DNA from: a bacterium
GTDB taxonomy: Bacteria; Patescibacteriota; Microgenomatia; UBA1400; PJMF01
NCBI GenBank assembly: GCA_900299155.1
Contig: OMIS01000024.1
Location: 1-15,770, forward strand
Direction of reading: 5' to 3'
Length of the DNA stretch: 15,770 nt
Shown here: positions 8,052 through 14,443 of the stretch, piece after piece
How the letters are laid out: every line of letters begins with the position of its first letter
Position numbering within the stretch: the stretch's first letter is position 1
The notes under the pieces: model-generated
Database searches by the model: none
Told to the model about the DNA's origin: nothing
The model's input: only the letters and a program-made list of their open reading frames with translations
Made by a program: the position numbers and the translations under genes

Positions 8052-8318
8052 TTAATTGTAACTCAGATATAGATAAATGCCAACTAAAACTACAAATAAC
8101 AAACTGGCAGTGCCTGCAGTTTTAAATAAATCTCGAGTTACATATTGCATAGCTGGATTCGTAAGCACTGGAGTTGCATTTGTAACGGTAGTTTTTGCTA
8201 CAAAAGTAAACGTCGAGGCAGAAGGCTTGTTGCCTTGATCTATTTGTGAAAGTGGTAAAGCCACGTCACGCTCTTCTTGAGCTCTTCGTTTTTGCTCTTT
8301 AGTCCGTTTTTTTGCCAT
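8052..8318 (-). CDS. Small membrane protein with a basic N-terminus and C-terminal TM
   Basis: I chose the ATG at 8316-8318, giving 88 residues starting MAKKRTKEQKRRAQEE. A GTG at 8340-8342 would add eight residues but overlap the upstream protease gene by 19 bases. From the ATG the gap to that gene is five bases. The N-terminus (2-20) is strongly basic, the middle (about 25-60) polar and Thr/Ser-rich, and the last 25 residues form one hydrophobic segment ending LYLSYN. This is a tail-anchored layout, with the basic head in the cytoplasm, where it could touch nucleic acid or ribosomes (inference). I do not recognise the family. Its place between the RseP-like protease and the DUF3048 gene is the only functional hint. 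Confidence 0.7.
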   Translation of the reverse strand: MAKKRTKEQKRRAQEERDVALPLSQIDQGNKPSASTFTFVAKTTVTNATPVLTNPAMQYVTRDLFKTAGTASLLFVVLVGIYLYLSYN

Positions 8319-8323
8319 ACACT

Positions 8324-9442
8324 TTATTGTGGAAAGATCCACCGGGTGACATCTCTAATAGTCACGATAATAATAAGTCCTAGTAAGAATATATATCCCA
8401 CATAGTTTATCAAGTATTCAACGCGATGCAATCGTTTCCTAGAGATCATTGTTTCAAGGATAGTGAATAGTGCCTTTCCTCCATCCAATGGTGGGATGGG
8501 CAATACATTCATGATTGCTAAATTTATTGAAAGCTGTCCTGCAAATGAAATGATAGCTGGAATTCCTAAACCAATTAACCCAATACTGTGTGCTTGATGC
8601 ACAATCCCAACAGGCCCTGCTAATTCACTGGGTAGTGCGCCATGAGTAAATAAATTGACTCCCAAGCTACGTAGTGCTCCAAGTATTGTCCACCCTAGAT
8701 CCAGTGCTTCAGTTAAACCAAACGCGGCTCCTCTGAATGGCATTTGCCACCAAGGATAGAACTTTAGGACAGACTCCTGAAATGCAATTCCCAATGAACC
8801 TTCGCCTTTTGGAGTTTCTTCTAGTGTGCGTAAGTACGTAGTAAATTTTTGTAGATTTTCTGGACAAGTTTCGTCATCGCATGGTCCGGTAGTATACACA
8901 GTTACAGTTTGGCCTCGGTGTTTCTCTACAAAAGAAATAACTTCTTGCGCACTACTAATTGGTACACTTTCAGTACCTGCCTCTATTTTTACGATGGAAA
9001 CTTTTGTGGGAATATTACTTTGTGCTGCTGGTGAATTGGGCAAAACATAGCCAATGCGCGCACCAGAGATCATTGTAGGGATACCCATAAAAGAATAAAT
9101 GATAGTAAATGCAAGTACACCAAAAACGAAATTAACAGTAGCACCTGCCAAAATCACGACCAACCGTTTACCAATTGGCGAGGCATAGAACATACCCTTT
9201 TCTGATTCTTTAGTACCTTCTTCTGGTTCCTCTTCGCCAGCCATTCTCACAAACCCACCAAATGGCACCCAATTCAAGGTAAAAGGAACTTTTTTCCATG
9301 TAAATATTTTTTTCGCAACTGGAGGATACCCCAGTCCAAATTCTTCAACCTTGATTTTTGCCCAAAACGCAGCAAATAAATGACCCAGTTCATGAATTAT
9401 TACCAAAAATGACAAAATTAGAATAAAGAGGATGGCAGACAT
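8324..9442 (-). CDS. rseP: RseP-like site-2 zinc metalloprotease (M50 family)
   Basis: This is an intramembrane protease that cleaves membrane-spanning substrates such as anti-sigma factors or leftover signal peptides. In 372 residues the order is: TM1 with the zinc-binding HELGH (17-21), a GLGYPP...WVPFGGFVRM loop (36-67), a second hydrophobic segment (about 92-120), one PDZ-like domain (about 125-220) and the C-terminal TM region with NVLPIPPLDGG (312-322), whose Asp is the third zinc ligand. All catalytic residues are intact. The PDZ-like part carries a C-x4-C pair (C188, C193), the only cysteines in the protein. The symbol follows the family; no sigma-E/RseA partner is visible nearby. The start lies seven bases after the frr stop and has no obvious Shine-Dalgarno motif, so it probably depends on translation of frr. 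Confidence 0.93.
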   Translation of the reverse strand: MSAILFILILSFLVIIHELGHLFAAFWAKIKVEEFGLGYPPVAKKIFTWKKVPFTLNWVPFGGFVRMAGEEEPEEGTKESEKGMFYASPIGKRLVVILAGATVNFVFGVLAFTIIYSFMGIPTMISGARIGYVLPNSPAAQSNIPTKVSIVKIEAGTESVPISSAQEVISFVEKHRGQTVTVYTTGPCDDETCPENLQKFTTYLRTLEETPKGEGSLGIAFQESVLKFYPWWQMPFRGAAFGLTEALDLGWTILGALRSLGVNLFTHGALPSELAGPVGIVHQAHSIGLIGLGIPAIISFAGQLSINLAIMNVLPIPPLDGGKALFTILETMISRKRLHRVEYLINYVGYIFLLGLIIIVTIRDVTRWIFPQ

Positions 9443-9449
9443 ACTTGGA

Positions 9450-10004
9450 TTAGATTGTTAAAAGTTCTTTCTCTTTAACTTTACCAATTTGATCGATTAA
9501 GTCCATAAACTGTTTATGCTTTTTTTCTAATTCATCTAAATCAGCAGCAATAGAATCTTCACTAATACCGCTTTGCCCTTCTTGGTCTTCAATCTCTTTT
9601 TTAGTTTCACTGCGAATACCGCGTAACAACACTCTTCCATCTTCTAACCGACGCATCAGTAACTTCACCATATCTTTGCGACGTTCTTCAGTCAATGGAG
9701 CCACCGCAATGCGCACAATCTGTCCATCTACTACTGGATTTAGATCTAATCCAGAAATGGAAACACCCCGCTCAATGGCTTCAAGTAAACTTTTATCCCA
9801 AGGACTAATCACTAATAATGTTGGATCTGGAGCAGAAAGTGAGGCGACTTCATTTAACTTCATTCTGCCACCATACGCTTCAACAGTAACGCTATCAAGC
9901 ATATCCACAGAAGCACGACCAGTGCGAAGCATTCCTACTTCTTGTTTAATGTGATCAAGCGCTTTTTGAGAATCTGCAGTAAATGTAGAAAAATCAAATG
10001 ACAT
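9450..10004 (-). CDS. frr: Ribosome recycling factor
   Basis: RRF, with EF-G, splits post-termination ribosomes. Family blocks seen include MLRTGRASVDML, the PWDKS motif, LDLNPVVDGQIVRI and LTEERRKDMVKLL, followed by the long C-terminal helix EKKHKQFMDLIDQIGKVKEKELL. I chose the ATG at 10002-10004, giving 184 residues, the standard RRF length of about 185. It is preceded by a strong AAAGGAG (10014-10008). A TTG at 10032-10034 would add ten residues, but it lies upstream of the predicted transcription start. This is the first gene of the seven-gene minus-strand run ending with secF. In many bacteria frr follows pyrH/tsf and rpsB; here it heads an envelope operon instead, which is a little unusual. 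Confidence 0.95.
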   Translation of the reverse strand: MSFDFSTFTADSQKALDHIKQEVGMLRTGRASVDMLDSVTVEAYGGRMKLNEVASLSAPDPTLLVISPWDKSLLEAIERGVSISGLDLNPVVDGQIVRIAVAPLTEERRKDMVKLLMRRLEDGRVLLRGIRSETKKEIEDQEGQSGISEDSIAADLDELEKKHKQFMDLIDQIGKVKEKELLTI

Positions 10005-10007
10005 AGT

Positions 10008-10014
10008 CTCCTTT
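10008..10014 (-). promoter_or_regulatory. Shine-Dalgarno site deciding the frr start
   Basis: AAAGGAG lies three bases before the ATG at 10004. It decides between this start and the upstream TTG at 10034, and shows that this organism does use anti-SD pairing on some genes. Confidence 0.7.
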
Positions 10015-10024
10015 GTACCAGCTG

Positions 10025-10033
10025 ATTGTAGCA
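10025..10033 (-). promoter_or_regulatory. Extended -10 promoter of the frr-secF run
   Basis: The minus strand reads TGC followed by TACAAT, matching the TGnTATAAT extended -10 pattern in eight of nine bases including the free position. No good -35 is needed or seen. Transcription would start near 10018, leaving a leader of about 14 bases that carries the AAAGGAG Shine-Dalgarno motif before the ATG at 10004. Confidence 0.5.
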
Positions 10034-10037
10034 AAGT

Positions 10038-10067
10038 TTGGAAGAGAAACCTAGAGTGAGGTATACT
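10038..10067 (+). promoter_or_regulatory. Promoter of the multi-pass membrane protein gene at 10099
   Basis: TTGGAA (10038-10043) and TATACT (10062-10067) are separated by 18 bases. The predicted start is near 10074, giving a leader of about 25 bases with only a weak purine-rich AGAGAGAAGCGAG before the ATG. The promoter lies back to back with the frr promoter on the other strand, so the two may compete or be co-regulated. Confidence 0.45.
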
Positions 10068-10098
10068 ATCCCGAATAGCTATTTAGAGAGAAGCGAGT

Positions 10099-10953
10099 AT
10101 GGTATATTTTTTTAACCGCATCATAGATGCAATTACATCTTTTTCCTTTTATCAACAGTTGGTAAGCATTCCATTCAGCAAGATACTAAAAGTATATCTA
10201 CTATTTGTATTTCTGTTTTCGATCATCCGTAGTATTCCATTTCTTACTACAACACTGCCACTCATAAACGAACGCGCAGGTGCAGTTTTATCTGAACTTT
10301 CTCAAGTGTACCCAGCTGACCTTACATTTACCTGGGACGGGAAAATGCTTACGAGTTCACAACCACAACTAACTGTACCGTATCCTACCAGTTGGCCACA
10401 AAATACAAGTTTCACTAAAGACACGAAGTACATAGCACAAATTGATACAAGTGTGGAAAAAGCTACTCCGAGTTCAGATGCATTTGTCACGATCTCACAA
10501 AAAGAAATTACACTTCCAGCTTCTGAAGCAGGGCAAAACATGCTGGAACTTTCTTCAATTTTAGAGAAGCCATTTACCATTACAAAGCAGACGATCACTG
10601 AATTGCCTGCACAATGGGAGGGACTGAAATCTTCATTCTTAAGTGGAGTGGTGATCGGCACACCGATTGCCCTCTTTGTTTTGTTACTCGTACAGCGACT
10701 ACTTACTGCATTGATTGAAGCATCATTGTTTTATGTTTTTAGATATTTCCTGAGAAGTACCTGGAATTTTGCTACTGCATACAAATATACACTCGCCTTT
10801 TTCATACCTGCTGAAATTATTGATTTTGCAGCACAAGTTATGTATCCACAACACAACTTTTCGTTTTTTACACTGACTGCATGGATATACTTCATTGCCA
10901 TTACGTTTTATCCAGGATTTAGACGTTGGCAGAGCTTGCAGCGAGAACAGTAA
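10099..10953 (+). CDS. Multi-pass membrane protein, DUF1189-like layout
   Basis: The 284-residue protein has TM1 at about 30-50, a soluble domain of roughly 130 residues (52-180), then three or four membrane segments at about 182-215, 229-249 and 255-272 and a short basic tail (FRRWQSLQREQ). The soluble domain alternates short hydrophobic strands with polar turns and contains LPLINERAGAVLSELSQVYP followed by a TFTWDGKMLTSSQPQLTVPYP block. This layout and the strand pattern remind me of the DUF1189 family of Firmicutes membrane proteins, whose function is unknown. I cannot confirm homology by eye. It has its own promoter, is divergent from frr, and ends nine bases from the convergent single-TM gene. 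There are no cysteines. Confidence 0.75.
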   Translation: MVYFFNRIIDAITSFSFYQQLVSIPFSKILKVYLLFVFLFSIIRSIPFLTTTLPLINERAGAVLSELSQVYPADLTFTWDGKMLTSSQPQLTVPYPTSWPQNTSFTKDTKYIAQIDTSVEKATPSSDAFVTISQKEITLPASEAGQNMLELSSILEKPFTITKQTITELPAQWEGLKSSFLSGVVIGTPIALFVLLLVQRLLTALIEASLFYVFRYFLRSTWNFATAYKYTLAFFIPAEIIDFAAQVMYPQHNFSFFTLTAWIYFIAITFYPGFRRWQSLQREQ

Positions 10954-10962
10954 TTTTTAATC

Positions 10963-11370
10963 TTATTCTTTTATTGGGTCAATGGTAATCGTATAGTCTA
11001 CTGCTGGATTAACTAGCGTAGATTGATCATCTTCAAAGGTATCTAGCTCTTGACGCACGAAATTAATTTTCTGTTCAATAGGGTGTGAGAAAGCAGGAGA
11101 TGCGGTTGGCAGCGGGGTAATTTCTTCTGGAGTGAGCTTGCGACTGTTGGCGATAATCGTATTAATAACTACCAAGATCAATACTACTAATACGATTGTC
11201 CCCGCAATTGCACCAATAATAAACTTCTTTTGCTTGAACAGCGGGACTTTTGGCGTAGTATCTACCGGTTTTGGTTCTGCAGGCAAACTAGCCAAGTTCT
11301 CATACATTGGTTCTTCAAGTGAGAACTGTGTCTGGTCGAAATCGGAGAATTGTTTTGGCAACTCTAACAT
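10963..11370 (-). CDS. Unrecognised single-TM protein (135 aa)
   Basis: An acidic cytoplasmic N-terminal half (1-48, with proline-rich LPAEPKPVDTTPKVP) is followed by a basic FKQKKF stop, one membrane segment (about 50-70) and an outer tail of about 65 residues with a Pro/Thr linker (EEITPLPTASPAF) and an acidic C-terminal part. The predicted orientation is N-in by the positive-inside rule. I do not recognise the family, and no catalytic motif is apparent. The ATG lies one base after the stop of the secreted helical protein gene (TAA-T-ATG) with no Shine-Dalgarno motif. Its translation therefore probably depends on terminating ribosomes, which suggests the two proteins work together (inference). 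Confidence 0.7.
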   Translation of the reverse strand: MLELPKQFSDFDQTQFSLEEPMYENLASLPAEPKPVDTTPKVPLFKQKKFIIGAIAGTIVLVVLILVVINTIIANSRKLTPEEITPLPTASPAFSHPIEQKINFVRQELDTFEDDQSTLVNPAVDYTITIDPIKE

Positions 11371-11371
11371 A

Positions 11372-12319
11372 TTAGGTTAATTCCAGTAATAATTCCTTAA
11401 GATAATCCAGAACTCTACTGTGTCCTGCTGATATGGCTTTAAACTTTGAGTTTGCTTCAGAATAATTTGCTTTATTCTTTGAACTAAGTGTCCCACGCGT
11501 CACTTCAAGTTCTCCACGCACCTTTTCCACAGATTGATCAACTTCACGGTATGCCCGCTCGCGCTCTTCTTGTCTGAGGGCAGAAGTGGGAGTAGTGGTG
11601 TGCAGCTGCTTTATTTCTCGGTAAATGATGAGGTTTTTATCATAAATTGCTTGTAGGTCACCCAAAGTAATTAATGATACTGAAAATGAAAGCCGTTCAT
11701 CAATGGTTTTAGCAATTGGGGCAAATTCAATCGCACGCTGCTTCATGCCCTCTCGATCCTTCGTTTCAGCTACCTTTGCACGATGCTCTTTGAGAGAAAT
11801 AATTAATGCTTCTAAATCACTATCAGCATCCGATTTAAGAGTGATCTCAATTCCGTCAGTATCTTGGAGGTGGGCACGCACCAACTCCGAGTACGTTATC
11901 AAGACATCATCTCGATCAAGCATAACTTGGCGTGTTTTAGAGATCGCCTCTTCAAGGGATTGTAGTGTTTCGAGTTTGAAGAACTGTGCCTTAGCGGTAC
12001 GATATTCACGTTCAGAAACTGAATACTTCTCTACTTGATCCTGGTATAGTTTGAGCAGTTTCTTAATCTCTTCTGGTTGCTGTGGCTTTATAAAAATAGT
12101 ATCCACTGGGACTGATGATTCAGAAGCTGTAGTTTCAGATGTATCTGGCGCAGTCGTAGGTTCTACAACTTCTTGCGTTTCTTGTGCGAACACTGTCTTT
12201 TGAAAAGTCAGTCCTGCAGATGGTTGGGTGCTCACAGACCAGGATTGAAGAGTCAGACAGAACAACACCATGGCTGCTGCCATCACTCCGCCCGCTACTG
12301 TGTATACACTTCGACGCAT
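11372..12319 (-). CDS. Unrecognised secreted or membrane-anchored helical (coiled-coil) protein
   Basis: The 315-residue protein begins MRRS with a hydrophobic segment (about 8-30) typical of an export signal. A VFA-QE site at 43-46 is a possible signal-peptidase cut, though rather far out, so it may stay anchored. A Thr/Glu/Ser/Pro-rich linker covers 46-78. From 80 to the end the sequence is almost wholly charged helix with heptad-like spacing (KLLKLYQDQVEKYSVSEREY; EERERAYREVDQSVEKVRGE), broken near 150-165 and 240-245. No enzyme motif is visible. The only cysteine (C21) lies in the signal segment. The start is supported by AAGGAG four bases upstream and overlaps the rmlA stop by one base (TAATG). 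It could be an envelope scaffold or spacer protein, but this rests on shape alone. Confidence 0.75.
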   Translation of the reverse strand: MRRSVYTVAGGVMAAAMVLFCLTLQSWSVSTQPSAGLTFQKTVFAQETQEVVEPTTAPDTSETTASESSVPVDTIFIKPQQPEEIKKLLKLYQDQVEKYSVSEREYRTAKAQFFKLETLQSLEEAISKTRQVMLDRDDVLITYSELVRAHLQDTDGIEITLKSDADSDLEALIISLKEHRAKVAETKDREGMKQRAIEFAPIAKTIDERLSFSVSLITLGDLQAIYDKNLIIYREIKQLHTTTPTSALRQEERERAYREVDQSVEKVRGELEVTRGTLSSKNKANYSEANSKFKAISAGHSRVLDYLKELLLELT

Positions 12320-13041
12320 TACACTCCTTGTGTTACTTCTCTGTCACGAACAAAATTAATTGCTTCATAGAGTGATTCAAATGTTCCTGTATCAAGCCAT
12401 TTACCTTTTACAAACGCAACATCCAAACTGCCTTCTTTGAGGAACAGATTATTAAGATCGGTGATCTCGAGCTCACCACGAGCTGAAGGTTGAAGGTTGC
12501 GAGCTTTTTCTACGACTGAGTTATCATAAATATACAGGCCTGTTACTGCGAAGTTTGACTTCGGTTGTGCAGGTTTCTCCTCTATTGAAATAGCTTGTTG
12601 ATTCGAGTCAAACTCTACCACACCAAACCGTTCTGGATCTTTGACTTCTTTAGCAAACACACGACCGCCTGTTTGGAAATTTTTAATATCTTGAGAGAAA
12701 TCATCTTCATAGATGTTGTCACCCAAAATTAACGTAACATTGTCATTGCCAATAAAGTTGGCACCAATACGGAATGCTTGTGCCAAACCTTCTGGTTTAT
12801 CTTGAATTTCATAGGTAAATTTACAGCCGAACTCAGAACCACTGCCCAGCAACTTCAAAAAGTCACCTGCATGATCTGGAGCCACAATGATTAAAATGTC
12901 GGTAATTCCTGCGGTGCGCAATGTTTCTATCGGGAAATAGATCATGGGCTTGTTATAAATGGGCAGCAGTTGCTTACTAGTCACTTTTGTAAGCGGACGA
13001 AGCCGTGTGCCTGATCCACCAGCCAAAATTATGCCTTTCAT
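12319..13041 (-). CDS. rmlA: Glucose-1-phosphate thymidylyltransferase-like nucleotidyltransferase (short form)
   Basis: This cytoplasmic enzyme joins dTTP and glucose-1-phosphate to give dTDP-glucose, the first step to dTDP-rhamnose and related surface sugars. Seen: the nucleotide-binding GGSGTRLRPLT (8-18), K23 in TSKQLLP, QDKPEGLAQA (80-89), LGDNIY (106-111), EEKP (154-157), RGELEITDLN (188-197) and WLDTGT (215-220). At 240 residues it lacks the C-terminal helical extension of the roughly 290-residue RmlA enzymes, which contributes to the allosteric site. Short forms of this kind occur in many bacteria and archaea, so it is not truncated. Specificity for TTP over other NTPs is likely but unproven. 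No rmlB, rmlC or rmlD is in the window. AAGGAG stands four bases before the ATG. Confidence 0.9.
   Translation of the reverse strand: MKGIILAGGSGTRLRPLTKVTSKQLLPIYNKPMIYFPIETLRTAGITDILIIVAPDHAGDFLKLLGSGSEFGCKFTYEIQDKPEGLAQAFRIGANFIGNDNVTLILGDNIYEDDFSQDIKNFQTGGRVFAKEVKDPERFGVVEFDSNQQAISIEEKPAQPKSNFAVTGLYIYDNSVVEKARNLQPSARGELEITDLNNLFLKEGSLDVAFVKGKWLDTGTFESLYEAINFVRDREVTQGV
12324..12329 (-). promoter_or_regulatory. Shine-Dalgarno site of the secreted helical protein, inside rmlA
   Basis: AAGGAG lies within the last codons of rmlA, four bases before the ATG at 12319. It confirms that start and allows re-initiation right after the rmlA stop. Confidence 0.65.
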
Positions 13042-13045
13042 ACTG

Positions 13046-13051
13046 CTCCTT
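13046..13051 (-). promoter_or_regulatory. Shine-Dalgarno site of rmlA
   Basis: AAGGAG stands four bases before the rmlA ATG and supports the start at 13041. Confidence 0.65.
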
Positions 13052-13068
13052 CTCTATTATTTCTGTCT

Positions 13069-13085
13069 ATACCGATCCTCGGTAT
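13069..13085. promoter_or_regulatory. Perfect 7-bp inverted repeat upstream of rmlA, possible operator
   Basis: ATACCGA-TCC-TCGGTAT is a perfect palindrome with a 3-base centre in the 80-bp gap between the 3-TM gene and rmlA. On the minus strand its downstream arm overlaps a TATAGA hexamer (13071-13066) that could be the rmlA -10 box, although no -35 is recognisable. No T-run follows on either strand, so it is not a standard terminator. A repressor site or a leader hairpin are both possible. Confidence 0.35.
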
Positions 13086-13121
13086 TTCACTATTCACATA
13101 CGCTAGTCTACCATTTCCTCC

Positions 13122-13385
13122 TCAAAAGGTCAGTAAGAGGAGCAGCAAGCCGCCGAGCGTTGCAATTCCCAGGTACTCTAATACGACGTGGCGCGTTATC
13201 TGGGCAGTTTTAACATGTGCCAGTACGCCCCAGATAAAATAACTGATCGTCAGCAATAAAATCAGTAGTTGTTGTTCAAATCTAGTATCCGCCCAATATA
13301 GAAATGCAGCTGCATGTACACCTAGTACAACAAGCAGTACAAGGTAGGCATATATATGGCTAGAAAGTTCTTTTAAGACGTACAT
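13122..13385 (-). CDS. Small three-TM membrane protein (87 aa)
   Basis: Nearly the whole protein is hydrophobic, with membrane segments at about 10-30, 38-57 and 66-86 joined by short polar loops (YWADTRFEQQ and HVKTAQITRHVV). There are no cysteines and no recognisable catalytic motif, and I do not know the family. The ATG shares one base with the stop codon of the CAP-domain gene (TAATG). An AGGAG ten bases upstream is a rather distant Shine-Dalgarno motif. The tight overlap implies coupled translation, so it may be an accessory subunit of, or membrane partner to, the CAP protein (inference). Confidence 0.7.
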   Translation of the reverse strand: MYVLKELSSHIYAYLVLLVVLGVHAAAFLYWADTRFEQQLLILLLTISYFIWGVLAHVKTAQITRHVVLEYLGIATLGGLLLLLLTF

Positions 13386-14407
13386 TATTTAATTACTCCT
13401 GATGTAAAAACTACTATAATGCCAGCAATTACCGCTAGATAGAGAATGTGTGCCAAGTTTCTGCCCACGACACGGAACGTATTTTTACGCTCAAACATAT
13501 GTGCATCATATGCCAAGGTCAAGATGATCATCAATAAAATACTTAAGAACACTGGCTTCATGATATCTAGAGGAGAGATCTGTTCAGGATAGAGCGAACC
13601 TACCGTCACGCTGATATCAGATAAAACACTTGGGCTACCTGCGGGCACTTGGACTGGTGTTTCACCAAATACAAGTATTGTTGGTGTAGGTGTAGGACGT
13701 ACTTTGGTAGGAACCACAGCGGCAGGTGCCACTGTAGCAGTTTCTGTTGTGCGCGCTTTGGTAGCCACTTGCGTCACTACAGTTTCAGATGCTTCAGCGG
13801 TTACTGCCGGTTTTGCACCTGGCGGTTTCCCAAACATCTGTACAACTAAGGTAGTATCAATACCTTCTAGGTTTCCATTTACCACTGCCACCCCAATTTC
13901 GGTGTATGTGCCATTCATAATATTGGCTCGGTGGGTGGGAGAACCCATCCATGCGGAGATCATTTCTGGTGTCGTTGAGAAGTCTCGCGCCAAGTTTTCT
14001 CCTGCAGCACTAAAGCTATACCCCGCCTCTTTCATAAAATCCCAGGGCTGCTTACCAGTGGTCGAGACGTGCGCCCAGTACTGTTTCTCAAACATATCAG
14101 CAGCCTTTGCGCGAGCAGCGCTACTTAATGTTTCGTTGAGCTGAACTGTACCCAGACCACCTTTAGTTCGCTCAGCATTTGTGAGAGTGACTACTTGCCC
14201 GACTTGAATGTCGGAAGCATAGCCCAAAATAGAGCCAAGATCTTTAGAAACTAAATTAAGGTTATGTATGGCCAGCCCAAAGCCAACTACAATAAGTAGT
14301 AGTGAAAAAATGCTGTCAGGATGCAACAATCGAGCCCTGTGGTTATTGGAGCGGCGAGGATGAAATAAATGCGCAATCGTCTCAAAGAGCTGCATATGCA
14401 ACCCCAT
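13385..14407 (-). CDS. Membrane-anchored CAP/SCP-domain (YkwD-like) protein
   Basis: The 340-residue protein has TM1 at about 33-55, an extracytoplasmic CAP domain (about 70-195), a Thr/Ala/Pro-rich linker (about 200-262) and two C-terminal membrane segments (about 285-302 and 317-336). CAP signatures seen: LTNAERTKGGLG (75-86), H112 in YWAHVS, GENLA (136-140, E137) and W153...SPTHRANIM (156-164, H159), the usual cavity histidines and acid. Bacterial CAP proteins are widespread surface proteins of largely unknown activity. The start is uncertain. M1 at 14407 has no Shine-Dalgarno motif, while M5 (ATG at 14395) has GGGG six bases upstream and lies just after a TTGCTG-17-CATAAT promoter whose start point would fall near 14399. 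From M5 the protein has 336 residues. The gap to sppA is 36 or 48 bases. Confidence 0.88.
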   Translation of the reverse strand: MGLHMQLFETIAHLFHPRRSNNHRARLLHPDSIFSLLLIVVGFGLAIHNLNLVSKDLGSILGYASDIQVGQVVTLTNAERTKGGLGTVQLNETLSSAARAKAADMFEKQYWAHVSTTGKQPWDFMKEAGYSFSAAGENLARDFSTTPEMISAWMGSPTHRANIMNGTYTEIGVAVVNGNLEGIDTTLVVQMFGKPPGAKPAVTAEASETVVTQVATKARTTETATVAPAAVVPTKVRPTPTPTILVFGETPVQVPAGSPSVLSDISVTVGSLYPEQISPLDIMKPVFLSILLMIILTLAYDAHMFERKNTFRVVGRNLAHILYLAVIAGIIVVFTSGVIK

Positions 14408-14434
14408 TATGCAGTGAAATTACAGAACCAGCAA
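14406..14434 (-). promoter_or_regulatory. Possible promoter for the CAP-domain gene
   Basis: TTGCTG (14434-14429) and CATAAT (14411-14406) are separated by 17 bases on the minus strand, starting within the sppA-CAP gap. The predicted transcription start near 14399 would exclude the M1 codon at 14407 and favour the in-frame ATG at 14395. Confidence 0.35.
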
Positions 14435-14443
14435 GAGCGGAGC

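Noticed and set aside
8319..8342. GTG start adding eight residues to the small basic membrane protein
   Set aside because: It would overlap the upstream protease gene by 19 bases, whereas the ATG at 8318 begins a typical MAKKRTKEQ terminus five bases after that gene's stop.
10005..10034. TTG start adding ten residues to ribosome recycling factor
   Set aside because: The TTG lies upstream of the predicted extended -10 promoter, while the ATG at 10004 has AAAGGAG and gives the standard family length.
13704..14144. 146-residue plus-strand open frame opposite the CAP-domain gene
   Set aside because: It is the antisense of a well-supported gene with clear CAP motifs, has no recognisable motif and no start signal, and its open length reflects the Ala/Thr-rich codons on the other strand.
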